From Incurvaria masculella (taxonomy: Eukaryota > Arthropoda > Insecta > Lepidoptera > Incurvariidae), in NCBI GenBank assembly GCA_946894095.1, contig OX335663.1, positions 2,480,001 to 2,544,000 of the forward strand: 64,000 nt of DNA. The letters are read 5' to 3'. This document shows positions 1-8,599 of the stretch, one piece after another. Below the pieces are notes generated by a model that was given only the letters and a program-made list of their open reading frames with translations, was not told where the DNA came from and ran no database searches. The first letter of the stretch is position 1; each line of letters begins with the position of its first letter. The position numbers and the translations under genes are program-made.

Positions 1-466
1 ACTTTTCATCACCAGTTATCAGCTTCTTCAAAAATGGTTCGGTTTCATTACGTCGTAATAAAGAATCACAAATGAGTACACGGTTCATTAGGTTTCTTTC
101 AGTGAGCTCGTGAGGTACCCAAATATCGAGCTTTTTTGTGTACCCAGTTTTTTCCAAATGCGCCAAAACTGTTTTGTGGTCAATTCCTAGTTCTTCAGCT
201 ACGTCGTAACTACTGATATGCCGATCTTGCTCCACTTTTTCAAAAATGGCATCCATTTTATCCGTAATAGGGCGACCAGAGCGACTTGCATCTTTGACAT
301 CAAAATTTCCGGATTGAAAACGCTTAAACCAAATTTGTGCTACTCTCACAGACACTGCACTAGGTCCATAAACATCGCAAATTTTTTTCGCGGCTTGCGT
401 TGCATTTTTACCTTTTTTGTAGTAAAATTTTAAAATGTATCGAATTTCTTCATTAGATTCACTCAT
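1..466 (-). CDS. mariner-family transposase, N-terminal 155 codons (runs off window)
   Basis: Reading leftwards from the ATG at 466-464, all 155 codons to the window edge are open, with no stop or frameshift. The start context (GTCAAAATG) is good for an insect gene. The first ~110 residues form the paired helix-turn-helix DNA-binding part. The mariner hallmark WVPHEL is present at about residues 115-120, and ITGDEK at the very edge contains the first Asp of the DD34D catalytic triad. Family members are about 345 aa, so roughly the last 190 residues, with the other two Asp, lie outside the window. The enzyme cuts and pastes its own element at TA sites. The element's inverted terminal repeat should lie in about 480-610, but its exact edge was not resolved. 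Because the visible part is undamaged, this may be a young copy. The family call is strong; activity cannot be judged. Confidence 0.87.
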   Translation of the reverse strand, partial: MSESNEEIRYILKFYYKKGKNATQAAKKICDVYGPSAVSVRVAQIWFKRFQSGNFDVKDASRSGRPITDKMDAIFEKVEQDRHISSYDVAEELGIDHKTVLAHLEKTGYTKKLDIWVPHELTERNLMNRVLICDSLLRRNETEPFLKKLITGDEK

Positions 467-610
467 TTTGACAGTACGAAAAACAAATGAGAATCACACA
501 TTTTCCTAATTTGAATTTGGAATTATGTTCTTTAAAATTTAAACTTTCAATGATACCAAAACCAGCCAGATACAAATAGTATAGCCAAAGAGATTTTATT
601 ACAAGTTCAT

Positions 611-823
611 TCATACTATAATGCGAAAAGACTTTTTCCCCGACCTATTATGTAATATCTCTTCTAATATTGGGTTAAGTAGGTCTCTGCTCAGATCGTC
701 ACAACCAACTGCCTTGCTTTTGATCGAGAGGACAATCTTTTTTATTTCACAGCAAGTAACTATGGAGAAAACAAAGGGTTGAGAAGTGCGGGAATGACTG
801 TGTGCCAGCTCATGGATTGTCAT
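611..823 (-). pseudogene. Jockey/CR1-like LINE reverse transcriptase fragment
   Basis: A 70-codon open stretch encodes a segment resembling the start of a LINE reverse transcriptase palm: EIKKIVLSIKSKAVGCDD followed by LSRDLL, matching the pattern E-hydrophobic-K-S-K-x-x-G-x-D-x-hydrophobic. It resembles the corresponding part of the longer RT at 5650-4464, so the two probably come from the same family. It lacks the catalytic FADD and everything downstream, so it is a dead fragment. The following bases (880-1080) contain a weak tRNA-like B-box but no gene that can be supported. Confidence 0.5.
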
Positions 824-1084
824 GGTTTAATTTTAATTTTCAATTTTAATTCAATCTGATTTAAAATTACGTAATGACGAGGTCCGTGGCAGAACGTAAA
901 GTGTGCGCCTCTAATGCCGTAGGCATGGGCTGACTGGGGTTGCGATTCCCCACGTTGAAGGATCTATAGGGTAGATTTCGAATGCATATATAGATGAAAC
1001 TTCCGGTTTTTACTCTTCAAGTATGCGGAGCTACGTGCATCATAACCTAAAGTTATCCTTAATGCAAGCCATGAACTCACTAAA

Positions 1085-1306
1085 TTATGGTTTGAAGCCA
1101 ATAACATTATTTTAAATGTATATAAAACGAATTTAATGCACTTTGTGCTGGGGACCCAGAAACGTTATGTGAATCGTGAAGCAAGGATCTTAAAGCGATG
1201 CACACTCCAGTGGCAACAAGAAAACATTGTAAAACCTGTGTACGATTTAGTCCTTCTGATGAGTCTAGTGTTAGATCCAAAATTAATACTGTTATTTCTG
1301 TCATGA
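1085..1306 (+). pseudogene. LINE reverse transcriptase fragment (region after FADD)
   Basis: A 73-codon open stretch ending in TGA at 1304-1306. The run LWFEANNIILNVYKTNLMHF is the segment that normally follows the FADD box in Jockey/CR1-type reverse transcriptases (the N-K-T-x-hydrophobic-M-x-F motif). The minus-strand RT at about 4490-4620 has the equivalent LWCAANNLLLSV and SLMHWG, so both belong to one family, here in opposite orientation. No start codon, catalytic motif or poly(A)-like tail is attached. This is a truncated relic. Confidence 0.55.
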
Positions 1307-1430
1307 ACTACTATAGTGACCTGTAACCAAAGAGGCAAATTACAAAACGTTACTATTCTTACAGCTAAAAAAACGACATAATATTAACCTACCACCTACA
1401 AAAAAATAAGAGTACAATGGTTTGAGAACA

Positions 1431-1736
1431 GTCAGTCAATCCGTCAGCGTGTTTGCGTCCACTGCTGGAAATATGCCTCTCCGATCCCCGGCCCTTAGCG
1501 GTACGGATCCACTGCTTTCCCCACGCACTTGATGTCGTCTTTCCACCTGGCGGGTGGTCTTCCCACACTCCGTTTGCCTGTCCACGCCCGCCAGTGTAGT
1601 CGTCTCGTCGGCTGACGTGACCAGCCTACTGCCATTTGAGCTTAGCTACCCGGTGTCCAATATCGACTTCTTTGGTACATCGGCGGATAGCCTCGTTACG
1701 CACCATATCCCGTAGCAATATTCCGAGCAGATATTC
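1431..1736 (-). pseudogene. RTE-clade LINE 3' end, inverted copy
   Basis: The reverse complement reads as the C-terminal end of an RTE retrotransposon ORF, ending in the phrase for CAGCAGTGGACGCAAACACG followed by a short (CTGACT)-type tail at 1431-1445. It matches 3100-3437 on the opposite strand over about 300 bp, with small deletions and at least one in-frame stop. With that copy it forms a large inverted repeat whose arms are about 1.4 kb apart. Retroelement 3' ends like this arise from 5'-truncated insertion. Confidence 0.75.
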
Positions 1737-1763
1737 GCCGAGAGAACATGAAGTTGGTTGAAA

Positions 1764-3437
1764 GCGTTATAGAGGAAAATCGGCAGTAAAGTGTTTGCCC
1801 GTGCCTTCTCTACCGGCGCTAACCAAATTTAAAAACTCGAGCGAGCTGATGGTGTTGTCACTGCAAGAAAGCCGGATATACTTGATGCGGTGGAAAAAAA
1901 ATCAAGCTTCGAGCCCAAGCAAACCAGTCGACTCTGATAGGCGTGCGCAGCTCACTAGATACTACACCGAGGATCTGCCGGAGATTAGTGTCTATGAGAT
2001 AAAGGCTGTTTTGAAAGTACTCAAAAAACACAAGACTCCAGATGAGGACGGGATAACGATGGAACTGCTAAAGGCTGGTGGGAGAGCCATCTTGAAGGAA
2101 CTGCAAACACTGTTCAATGCAGTTCTCGAAAATGGTGTCGTTCCGGCTGCATGGCGAAATAGTGTCGTTGTCCTGTTAGGGTATAGGGCGAAGTTGAAGA
2201 ATAATCGACCTATGTCACTTCTAAACCACGTGTACAAGGAGTGCACGTTTTCACGAGTCATCACGAGTTGGCTAATACAGAGGCTGGATCAGTACCAGCC
2301 TCGTGAGCAAGCTGGGTTCAGGAAAGGATACGGTACAATGGATCACATATTTACTGTGAGACAAGTGGTGCAGAAGTGCGAGGAGTACAACAAGCTGCTC
2401 TTTATAGCCTTCGTAGACTACGAGAAGGAGTTCAACTCAGTTGAAAAATGGGCCGTCGAAAACTCCCTCCTGAGGTGCAGAGTCGACCACCGCTACATCG
2501 AGCTACTCCGAAATATGTATCGGTCCGCGACGATGACTGTGAGGCTCCATGAAAATACCCAAAACATCCCTCTTGGCAAAGGCCTTAGGCAGGGGGATGT
2601 GATCTCACCCAAGCTCTTCACAAACGCATCGGAAGATGTGTTCAAGACGCTTGAATGGGACAACATGGGTATATCAACGTTAATGGAGATTTCCTCAGTC
2701 ATCTTCGCTTCGCCGATGACATTGTTCTTCTGTCAAATTCCCGAGTTCAGTTTCAAACCATGCTGGATGACCTTTATAAAGCATCGATAAAGGTAGGTCT
2801 GAAAATGAACCGGGATAAAACTGAGGTCATGGCGACTGAGGGTATGACGGGAGGACAAATCGTTATCGACGGAGAAGTGATCGAACAGTTGAAGAGTACG
2901 TATATCTCGGTCAAATCCTGCGGCTTGGCAGACAATGACTGTCTATAGAGGTTGAGCGCCGGATTCAACTGCCTTTGGAAAGCTTAAATTCGCTCTGAGG
3001 GTCTGGACCCGAATATATGACCTGCACGTCCTCCCGGTTATGACGTACGGGTGTGAAACGTGGACTCTGACGGTCCAAAGGTTGAAAGTTGCCCAGCGAG
3101 CAATGGAGCGAGCCATGCTGATAATATCGCTACGGGATATGGTACGTAAAGAGGCAATCCGCCGACGTACCAAAGTAGTTGATATTGTACATCGGGTGGC
3201 TAAGCTCAAATGGCAGTGGGCTGGTCACGTCAGCCGAAGAGACGACGACCGTTGGAGTAACCGTGTCCTACACTGGCGACCGTGGACAGGCAAACGAAGT
3301 GTGGGAAGACCACCCGCCAGGAGGGAAGACGACATCAAGTGCGTCGTTGGAAAGCAGTGGTTCCGTACCGCTGAGAGCCGGGAGAACTGGAGTAGGATTG
3401 GAGAGGCGTATGTCCAGCATTGGACGCAAACACGTAA
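1764..3437 (+). pseudogene. RTE-clade LINE reverse transcriptase, frameshifted
   Basis: This is the most complete LINE here. In order: the segment RAQLTRYYTEDLPEISVYEI (about 1945), an ISLL-type finger motif degraded to MSLLNHVYK, QAGFRKGYGTMDHI (about 2307), motif A as FVDYEKEFNSVE (family form is FVDYEKAFDSVE; the first, metal-binding Asp is kept and the second is Asn), LRQGDVISPKLF (about 2587), and FADDIVLL (about 2710). The C-terminal part contains TYGCETWTL and KLKWQWAGH, ending near 3437. The frame shifts near 2660, just before the FADD box, and again between 2945 and 3040, so no functional protein is made. The 5' end (endonuclease domain) is missing. The 3' end abuts a Penelope fragment directly and lacks the CTGACT tail seen in the other copies. 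Confidence 0.85.
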
Positions 3438-3861
3438 TAAAATTGTACCCATTTTCTCGAAGCACCCTGTCCACAGTCTCCATTTCGGTGACGATATGGT
3501 CCTTGGGACACAACCGCTGTGCTCTGAGTCTCAATGCTCTTGCGACCGATTCCAAATGCACCGGAGCATGGTGCGAAGTAGCTTGAAGATAACGATTTGT
3601 GTGTGTCGGCTTGCGGTACACTGTGTGGCTTAGGGCTCCATCCAATCGTCGAGCAACAAGTACGTCCAAGAACGCCAAAGTACCTTCCTTCTCACAATCT
3701 ATTGTGTATTTTTTATTTGTGTGCACCACGGCGAGCCTAGTTGTCCGTCGTCTGCTGCGTACGAACGTGGCGGATGCCTCCTTGACAACGGGCTGAATGA
3801 TCAGCTTGATACGTCGGCGAATGTCTCCTCCCGCCGCGTGAAAAGCCGTAACATTTTTCAA
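3437..3861 (-). pseudogene. Penelope-like element reverse transcriptase, C-terminal fragment
   Basis: The minus strand is open for over 140 codons. It contains GTLAFLDVLVARR, then HTVYRKPTHTNRYL, SHHAPVHLESV and a terminal L-R-x-N-G-Y. This order is the signature of the distal RT region of Penelope-like retroelements (PLEs). The upstream palm with YxDD and the downstream GIY-YIG endonuclease are not visible. The fragment ends exactly where the RTE copy ends (about 3437), so the RTE apparently inserted into, or recombined with, a PLE. The PLE link matters because two hammerhead-like motifs elsewhere in the window (12691 and 33145) are of the kind carried by PLE terminal repeats. Confidence 0.75.
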
Positions 3862-3913
3862 ACTTGTTTAACGACCACGTTAATCTCAAAAGTATCACAA
3901 GTAAGGTTATTTC

Positions 3914-4463
3914 TTAAGGTGGCCCAACCCGGCGGCCCTAACTCATTCGCGGGCACGGTACAAAACCGTGCTGTTGCGCTCTGGGACCTTCACTGTTTCA
4001 AAAAATAAGACAGGCTCCGTGATGAGGAAGATGCAACATGTCCACAAAAAAGACAATGTGCATAGTGTATGATTTGGTAAGATTTACGAAAATTTTAATT
4101 TCAAAACGACTTATAGCTAAAAGTAAACCACGACTGCTGTAGTAAAAAATCGAACAAAAACCAAATAGATTATAAATCTTGATTAAATAAGCTATGTCTG
4201 ATGACTAATCTTTTTAAGATGTTTTTACTTTATCATTGCGTAATCCACCTCCAAAGTTATTGTATAAAACGCGCGAAAAATGCGAACTTTCGGACCTTAT
4301 AACTTAGAAACCAAACACAATTTTACAATGCCAATGGTCATCAGACATCTAGTTCGATCAAATAAAGCTATTTTAAGCAAAATTTTGGATCTCTGACAAG
4401 AAACATAGGCGTGATCTTCTTTCCCCTTTTGTATGGGGAGATGAGCGGGATGGGCCACCTTAA
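3914..4463 (+). mobile_element. TTAAGG MITE, copy 1
   Basis: A 550-bp non-coding element whose ends are near-perfect inverted repeats: TTAAGGTGGCCCAACCCG at the left and the complement of TTAAGGTGGCCCATCCCG at the right. Six copies occur in the window. The bases outside the TTAA differ between copies and show no longer target duplication. This fits a TTAA-targeting (piggyBac-type) or TA-targeting element whose host site cannot be told from the repeat end. No transposase is encoded. This copy lies between the PLE fragment and the LINE RT on its right. Confidence 0.85.
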
Positions 4464-5670
4464 GGTATTGCTGAAGACAGATCATTTGCTTTATTTAATA
4501 CATCACAATTCACATTACGTCTTTGGGTCCCCAATGCATTAAACTCGTTTTACTGACACTTAAAAGTAGGTTATTGGCTGCACACCATAATTTAAGTGAA
4601 TTCATAGCTTGTATAAAGGACTCCCGTAGTTCTGATATACATATTGCGATTTTTTCGAATTATTGATTTGTCATCAGCAAATAAAATCATCTCAATATCT
4701 GTTCCGATGCAGCTTGAAATATCATTTATAACAACATATACAAGTGCGAGTCGGACTCGCACACGAAGGGTTCCGTACCATCGTAAAAAAAACAAAAAAA
4801 ACACGTTTTTTTGTATGGGAGCCCCCTTTAATTTTAATTATTTTTTTATCCCACCTATTTGTTGTTGTAGCGGCAAAATAAATACACACTCTGTGAAATT
4901 TTCAGCTGTCTATCTGTTACGGTTACTGAGATACAGTACTGTGACAGACGGACAGACGGACGGACGGACGGACGGACAGCGGAGGCTTAGTAATAGGGTT
5001 CCGTTTTCACCCTTTGGATACGGAACCCTAAAAACCACGGTCCTAGAACTGAGCCTTGCGGCACACCCATAGTGCTTGATTCTACATCAGACTTTACTTA
5101 CCGTTTACTTCACGAATTTGTTGTCTTTTCAATAAATATAATTGACAAATACCTCATTTATTTTCCCTAACACCATAAGTTTAGTTTCCCTGGAAGTATT
5201 TCGTGATCTACACAGTCAAAAGCTTTTGATACATCACAGAAAATGCCGTGGGTGCTCACAGATTTAACTAGAGAAGTTAAAATAGATATTAACATCAAGG
5301 CAATGGAATCTCCTGTTGACCGACCTACCCTTACGAAATCCGAATTGATTATAAATAATAACACTTTAAATGTAAAATAAATGTACTAAGCACTGGTAGT
5401 AAGGACACATGCGGATAATTTTCAATATCATTATGAGATCCCATTTTAAGCAATGGTATTACCCTAATTATTTTTATTAAGTCTGGAAATGTGCCATCTT
5501 CAAGATATGGGCTCGATATGGGCTTTAACAAATTAGTAGAAATGTTCCATAAATCTTGCGATCCTTTTGACTTAAAGTCTTTAGTTACTTTTTGAATCTC
5601 ATAACAGCTAACAGATTTAAAAGTGACAGACTCCTTATTGCGTGGTAAAAATATTTTTAGGTGCTCTAAT
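4464..5670 (-). pseudogene. Jockey/CR1-like LINE reverse transcriptase, split by a repeat
   Basis: On the minus strand the RT motifs appear in family order: CYEIQKVTKDFKSKG (about 5610), DLIKIIRVIPLLKMG (about 5480), the NYxPVSLLP finger motif degraded to NYPHVSLLPVLS (about 5410), CDVSKAFDCVDH (motif A, about 5220), and GVPQGSVLGP (about 5060-5034). Then comes a break, and the text resumes at 4740 with NDISSCIGTDI and FADDKSIIR (about 4670). The break is a 293-bp dispersed repeat (4741-5033) inserted cleanly between the SVLGP and FADD boxes. The sequence has several frameshifts, so it is dead apart from the insertion. No ORF1 or endonuclease was seen. Confidence 0.78.
4741..5033 (-). repeat. 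TTCCGTACC dispersed repeat, copy inserted in LINE RT
   Basis: A member of a ~290-bp repeat family found at least eight times here. Read on its own strand it starts AGGGTTCCGTACC, contains a run of GTCC units, and ends near GTGCGAGTCCGACTCGCAC, a 19-base near-palindrome. This copy lacks the usual final GGCCGGTTTTT. It interrupts a LINE reverse transcriptase between two conserved motifs, which fixes both insertion junctions to within a few bases. Confidence 0.8.
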
Positions 5671-5948
5671 GCGAGATGTAAAATTTATTGGATGTATTTA
5701 ATTGTATCTTGCGCGACAGAAGAAAAATATTTGTTGAAATGAAATGATTTGCAACCATTGCACCCAATCAATCAAATATCACAAATATTTCATTTTGTTT
5801 TTTTTACCTATCCAAGGTGAGTTCATATCAATGAAAACATCACTGTTTATAGATAGACATACCACAAAACTGTTATATTATATTATTATAACAATTGATT
5901 GAATAGAGGAACTCGGCGCATCCGACGTTCAACATGGCCGCGAAAGAA

Positions 5949-6325
5949 ACGTGCCAGGCTCAGGGCAGGCAACCTAATTTTTTTATGAAGCATGTTCATA
6001 GGACTATCGAATGGTGGTAGTGTCATCTTGTTACTCGATGACGTTATTTTTTTTATTTTTCGACATTTTAAAACCGGCCAACCTCAGAACGTGCCAGGGT
6101 AGGACGAGCCAACCTACTTTTTTTAAGCTTTTCTTGATGACCTTTACCGATTGTGCTAGGTCTCATGTTGTTACTCGATGACGTTAAATTCTACCAAAAA
6201 AGTGATTTAATATTACCTACTGCACAAAACGTTCCAGGTTTGGGTCAGGCAACCTAGTATTTTTAGGAAGCCTATTCTAATCTGCACAAGCTCAAATGGG
6301 TCCCATGGTGTTACTCGATGACGTA
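5949..6325. repeat. three-copy tandem repeat, period exactly 140 bp
   Basis: The block CGTGCCAGG (or CGTTCCAGG) followed by GGCAACCTA and a T-run starts near 5950, 6090 and 6230. A second block, TTACTCGATGACGT, sits at 6031, 6171 and 6311. Both blocks recur at exactly 140-bp spacing, although the sequence between them has diverged heavily. No coding capacity or known family was recognised. Confidence 0.75.
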
Positions 6326-6361
6326 GGGTTGACGACGGTCCGCTCTCGTACTAATAGTATT

Positions 6362-6837
6362 AGGTTTTATAACCATTTACCAAATAATATTAAGGAACTT
6401 ACCGGTAAATGTTTCAAGAACACAGTTACAACATATCTAATTAAAAAAGAATGTTACACGATACAAGAATAAATGACTAAATAGGAGCTACCTGAGTTGA
6501 CAAGTATATTAAATTATTAATTGTCTGATCTATATTGTAATGTAATATTATAAATAATAACACTTACTTCTTAATTTACCAATTAGTTATCCTGTTGACA
6601 ATTCTGTTGATGCTAGCTATCTTTTTACTGGTCCTTTAATTAAGTAACTATTTGACAATTCTATTGATGCTCTGTATTTTATATTTTATGTAGAATAGAT
6701 TTTGACGACTCCAAGTGCTCCTTATGTGTTCCAAAGGCTGATTTATATATACAAATACAAATAATCCCAACCATAATGTACTGGATGTATTGTTTTTTAT
6801 TATTCGTGTCTGCTTCCTGCTAAATAAATAAATGTAT
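6362..6837 (+). pseudogene. LINE ORF2 C-terminus and 3' tail
   Basis: The open stretch 6362-6472 encodes RFYNHLPNNIKEL, then FKNTVTTYLIKKECY and a stop. This is the characteristic end of Jockey/CR1-type LINE ORF2 proteins (YNxLPxxIK...FKxxxxxYL). About 350 bp of AT-rich 3' UTR follows, ending in an AAATAAATAAAT run at 6820-6835, as in LINEs that prime from short A-rich repeats. Only the 3' end is present, consistent with 5' truncation on insertion. Confidence 0.65.
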
Positions 6838-7122
6838 AGATCTTCTCAATCGGTTGGAAATATTCACAGAAATCGGATATTCCGATTTCTGTGGAAATAT
6901 TCCAGGTGCGATAGGCCCGAATGGAGCCCTGTGGAACTCCACCAGTCGAGGTATCCCAGAATTGAGTGGCCCTTGAACTCCGAAAGGATGAGTTATCACG
7001 TAACCAGTAGGGCTGTCACGTAACGAAAGGAAACCCGGCAGTGCCGTAGATGGAAACTCGCTCGGCGTGTCATGCCACTGCCCGGAATATCGTACAAAAT
7101 TATCCTCATATCGAGAACCCAC
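6838..7122 (-). pseudogene. possible LINE reverse transcriptase relic
   Basis: On the minus strand near 6945-6925 one frame reads FWDTSTGGVPQGSI, matching the G-V-P-Q-G-S box of LINE reverse transcriptases. The next frame continues with GPI, suggesting a one-base deletion inside the usual GSxLGP motif. A 100-codon open frame overlaps it but does not resemble a known protein. It is too short to classify. Confidence 0.35.
6865..6893. other. perfect 13-bp hairpin
   Basis: CACAGAAATCGGA is followed, after a 3-base loop TAT, by its exact complement TCCGATTTCTGTG. GGAAATATT-like flanks lie on both sides. It sits just after the LINE tail. Its function is unknown; it may be the remnant of a foldback insertion. 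Confidence 0.7.
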
Positions 7123-7423
7123 AATGTTGTTTTCCTGCTCGTCATTTCTTTTTCACTACCCTTACCGCCGTATCCGAGTGAGGGGAGGTATTTTGTGATT
7201 ATAAAATGTGAAAGAGCCACCTTCGCTCACTGGAGACTCTGCTAACGTCACACTAGTGTTGAATTTGGATGATAAACGTTCACTGGTGGCGTCGCAATTC
7301 ACATTATTTAGAAACCAACGAATATCAATGATATTTTTATTTACAATGACTAACTTAATTAACAGGTGAAATATAACGTTTTCAAAACGCCTACCTACGA
7401 GCTTAGTTTAATGACGGTGCAAC

Positions 7424-7555
7424 TAGCCAGGTGGGACGAGGACATCAAGTGCGTCGGCGGAAAGCAGTGGTTCCGTACCGCTGAGGGCCGGGAGGACTGA
7501 AGAAAAATTGGAGAGGCGTATGTCCAGCAGTGGACGCAAACACGCTGACTGACTG
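7424..7555 (+). pseudogene. RTE-clade LINE 3'-end fragment
   Basis: This short piece matches the last ~130 bp of the RTE copies at 3300-3437 and 1431-1550: the GACATCAAGTGCGTCG block, the GAGAGGCGTATGTCCAGCAG block, then CAAACACG and a CTGACTGACTG tail. A stop interrupts the frame. It is a 5'-truncated RTE insertion. Confidence 0.75.
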
Positions 7556-7865
7556 TAACTAGTTCTAGCAGTGAGATGTCGCTGGTTGGAAATATCGTAG
7601 TGCCCGCGAAAATAAACAGTTATAGGCGAGCTTTGTAAGATTTATGACGTTAGCTATCTATACATTTCCATTAGCTGATGTGACACAGTGCATACGTGGG
7701 CAGTTTTTGTGTTTTCTTCAGACCAAATGGCGACTTGTAGAAGTGCATAAATAAAATTAAAATAGCCGCAACTAAAACTAAAAGTAACGAAAATTCTAAT
7801 GTCACTTTGACACTTGTTATGGAGGAAATGTCACATTTGACACTAGTTATAATTACTTTCGGCTA

Positions 7866-8510
7866 AAGGCCGGTTTACATTACTCCAGTCTTTAGAAGAG
7901 TGCTTTAGTACAACTAGAGAGGTAAGTTCTTTATTACTTTAGTACACGTGGGAGTGCACGTTTACATTTCTTCCAGTAGAGTGTCATTTCGTCGTCAGGA
8001 TGAACCGTCAACGTCGCGAAATACACGCTATTCTACGCAAAATACTAAGTGTAATAATGGAACAAATAGATGAAGACATTTTAATTGAAAGAAAAAATCC
8101 AAAAAGTGTATGGGAGCGTAAATGGATCAGTCTCAGATCCACGCTCGGTGAAAGCAAAGAATATCGCGATTCAATGAGAATGACAGAACAATCCTTCATC
8201 TGGCTACTAAACAAAGTGCCATTATTATTTCACTTGTTTTGATCGCGCACGCTTCACGGGTCACTTGTGCACTCTCCTAAAGTTCTCACTAAATTCTCTG
8301 TTTACACACATCAAGTAATGAGGATAGTGACGCGCCGGGGATTGAGCGGGCGCGGGAGGGGTGACACTGGAAAGAAGAAAAAACCCATCCTATTTTGATT
8401 CTAGTTGATAGGCTAGTAGAATCGCACTAAAGCGAGAGCGTTTACACGTTTCTACTAAAGCACTATTCTAAAGCACTCTCCAAAAGACTGGAATAATGTA
8501 AACCGGCCTT
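7866..8510 (+). mobile_element. Harbinger/ISL2EU-like DNA element with inverted termini
   Basis: The ends are inverted repeats of about 45 bp. The left starts AAGGCCGGTTTACATTA, then CTCCAGTCTTTAGA and AGTGCTTTAG; the right end is its complement with a few changes. TA flanks both ends (7864-7865 and 8511-8512), consistent with a TA target duplication. A short transposase-like fragment is encoded inside (8000-8242). At 645 bp it is too short to be autonomous. The superfamily assignment is inferred from the fragment and the TA flanks. Confidence 0.6.
8000..8242 (+). pseudogene. PIF/Harbinger-type transposase N-terminal fragment
   Basis: An 80-codon frame from ATG at 8000. It contains a Trp-Glu-Arg-Lys-Trp core, a GESKEY stretch and RMTEQSFIWLLNKV. 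This resembles the conserved start of HARBI1-like proteins (W-x-R-x-W ... F-R-M-x-x-x-x-F-x-x-L-L-x-x-V). It stops after the first ~80 residues, so the DDE catalytic domain is absent. It lies wholly within inverted-repeat ends, which supports a deletion derivative of an autonomous element. Confidence 0.45.
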
Positions 8511-8599
8511 TATAGTCTTTGCTTTCGGTTAGTGTAAGTTCCAGTCGCGACTATTTATCTCAGCACAAAAGACCGTATAAACTTCAAGACATAGGAGTA

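Larger units (their letters stand above)
7745..8570. mobile_element. palindromic AACTAAAACTAA MITE, interrupted by Harbinger-like element
   Basis: The left half (7745-7863) has AAATAGCCGCAACTAAAACTA, CACTTTGACAC and CACTAGTTATAATTACTTTCGG. The right half (8513-8570) has GCTTTCGGTTAGTG and CGCGACTATTTATCTCAG. Joined, they match the uninterrupted relative at 10328-10480, which carries CTGAGATAAATAGTCG at its ends. The 645-bp Harbinger-like element at 7866-8510 therefore landed inside an older ~150-bp MITE. Confidence 0.6.

Noticed and set aside
879..960. possible tRNA gene (GGGGTTGCGATTCCCC T-arm-like hairpin)
   Set aside because: No acceptable A box and no acceptor-stem pairing; at most a decayed SINE head.
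3914..4463. conserved short open frames inside the TTAAGG MITE copies (about 60-80 codons)
   Set aside because: The frames are conserved only because the copies are nearly identical DNA; ends differ and no transposase motif is present.
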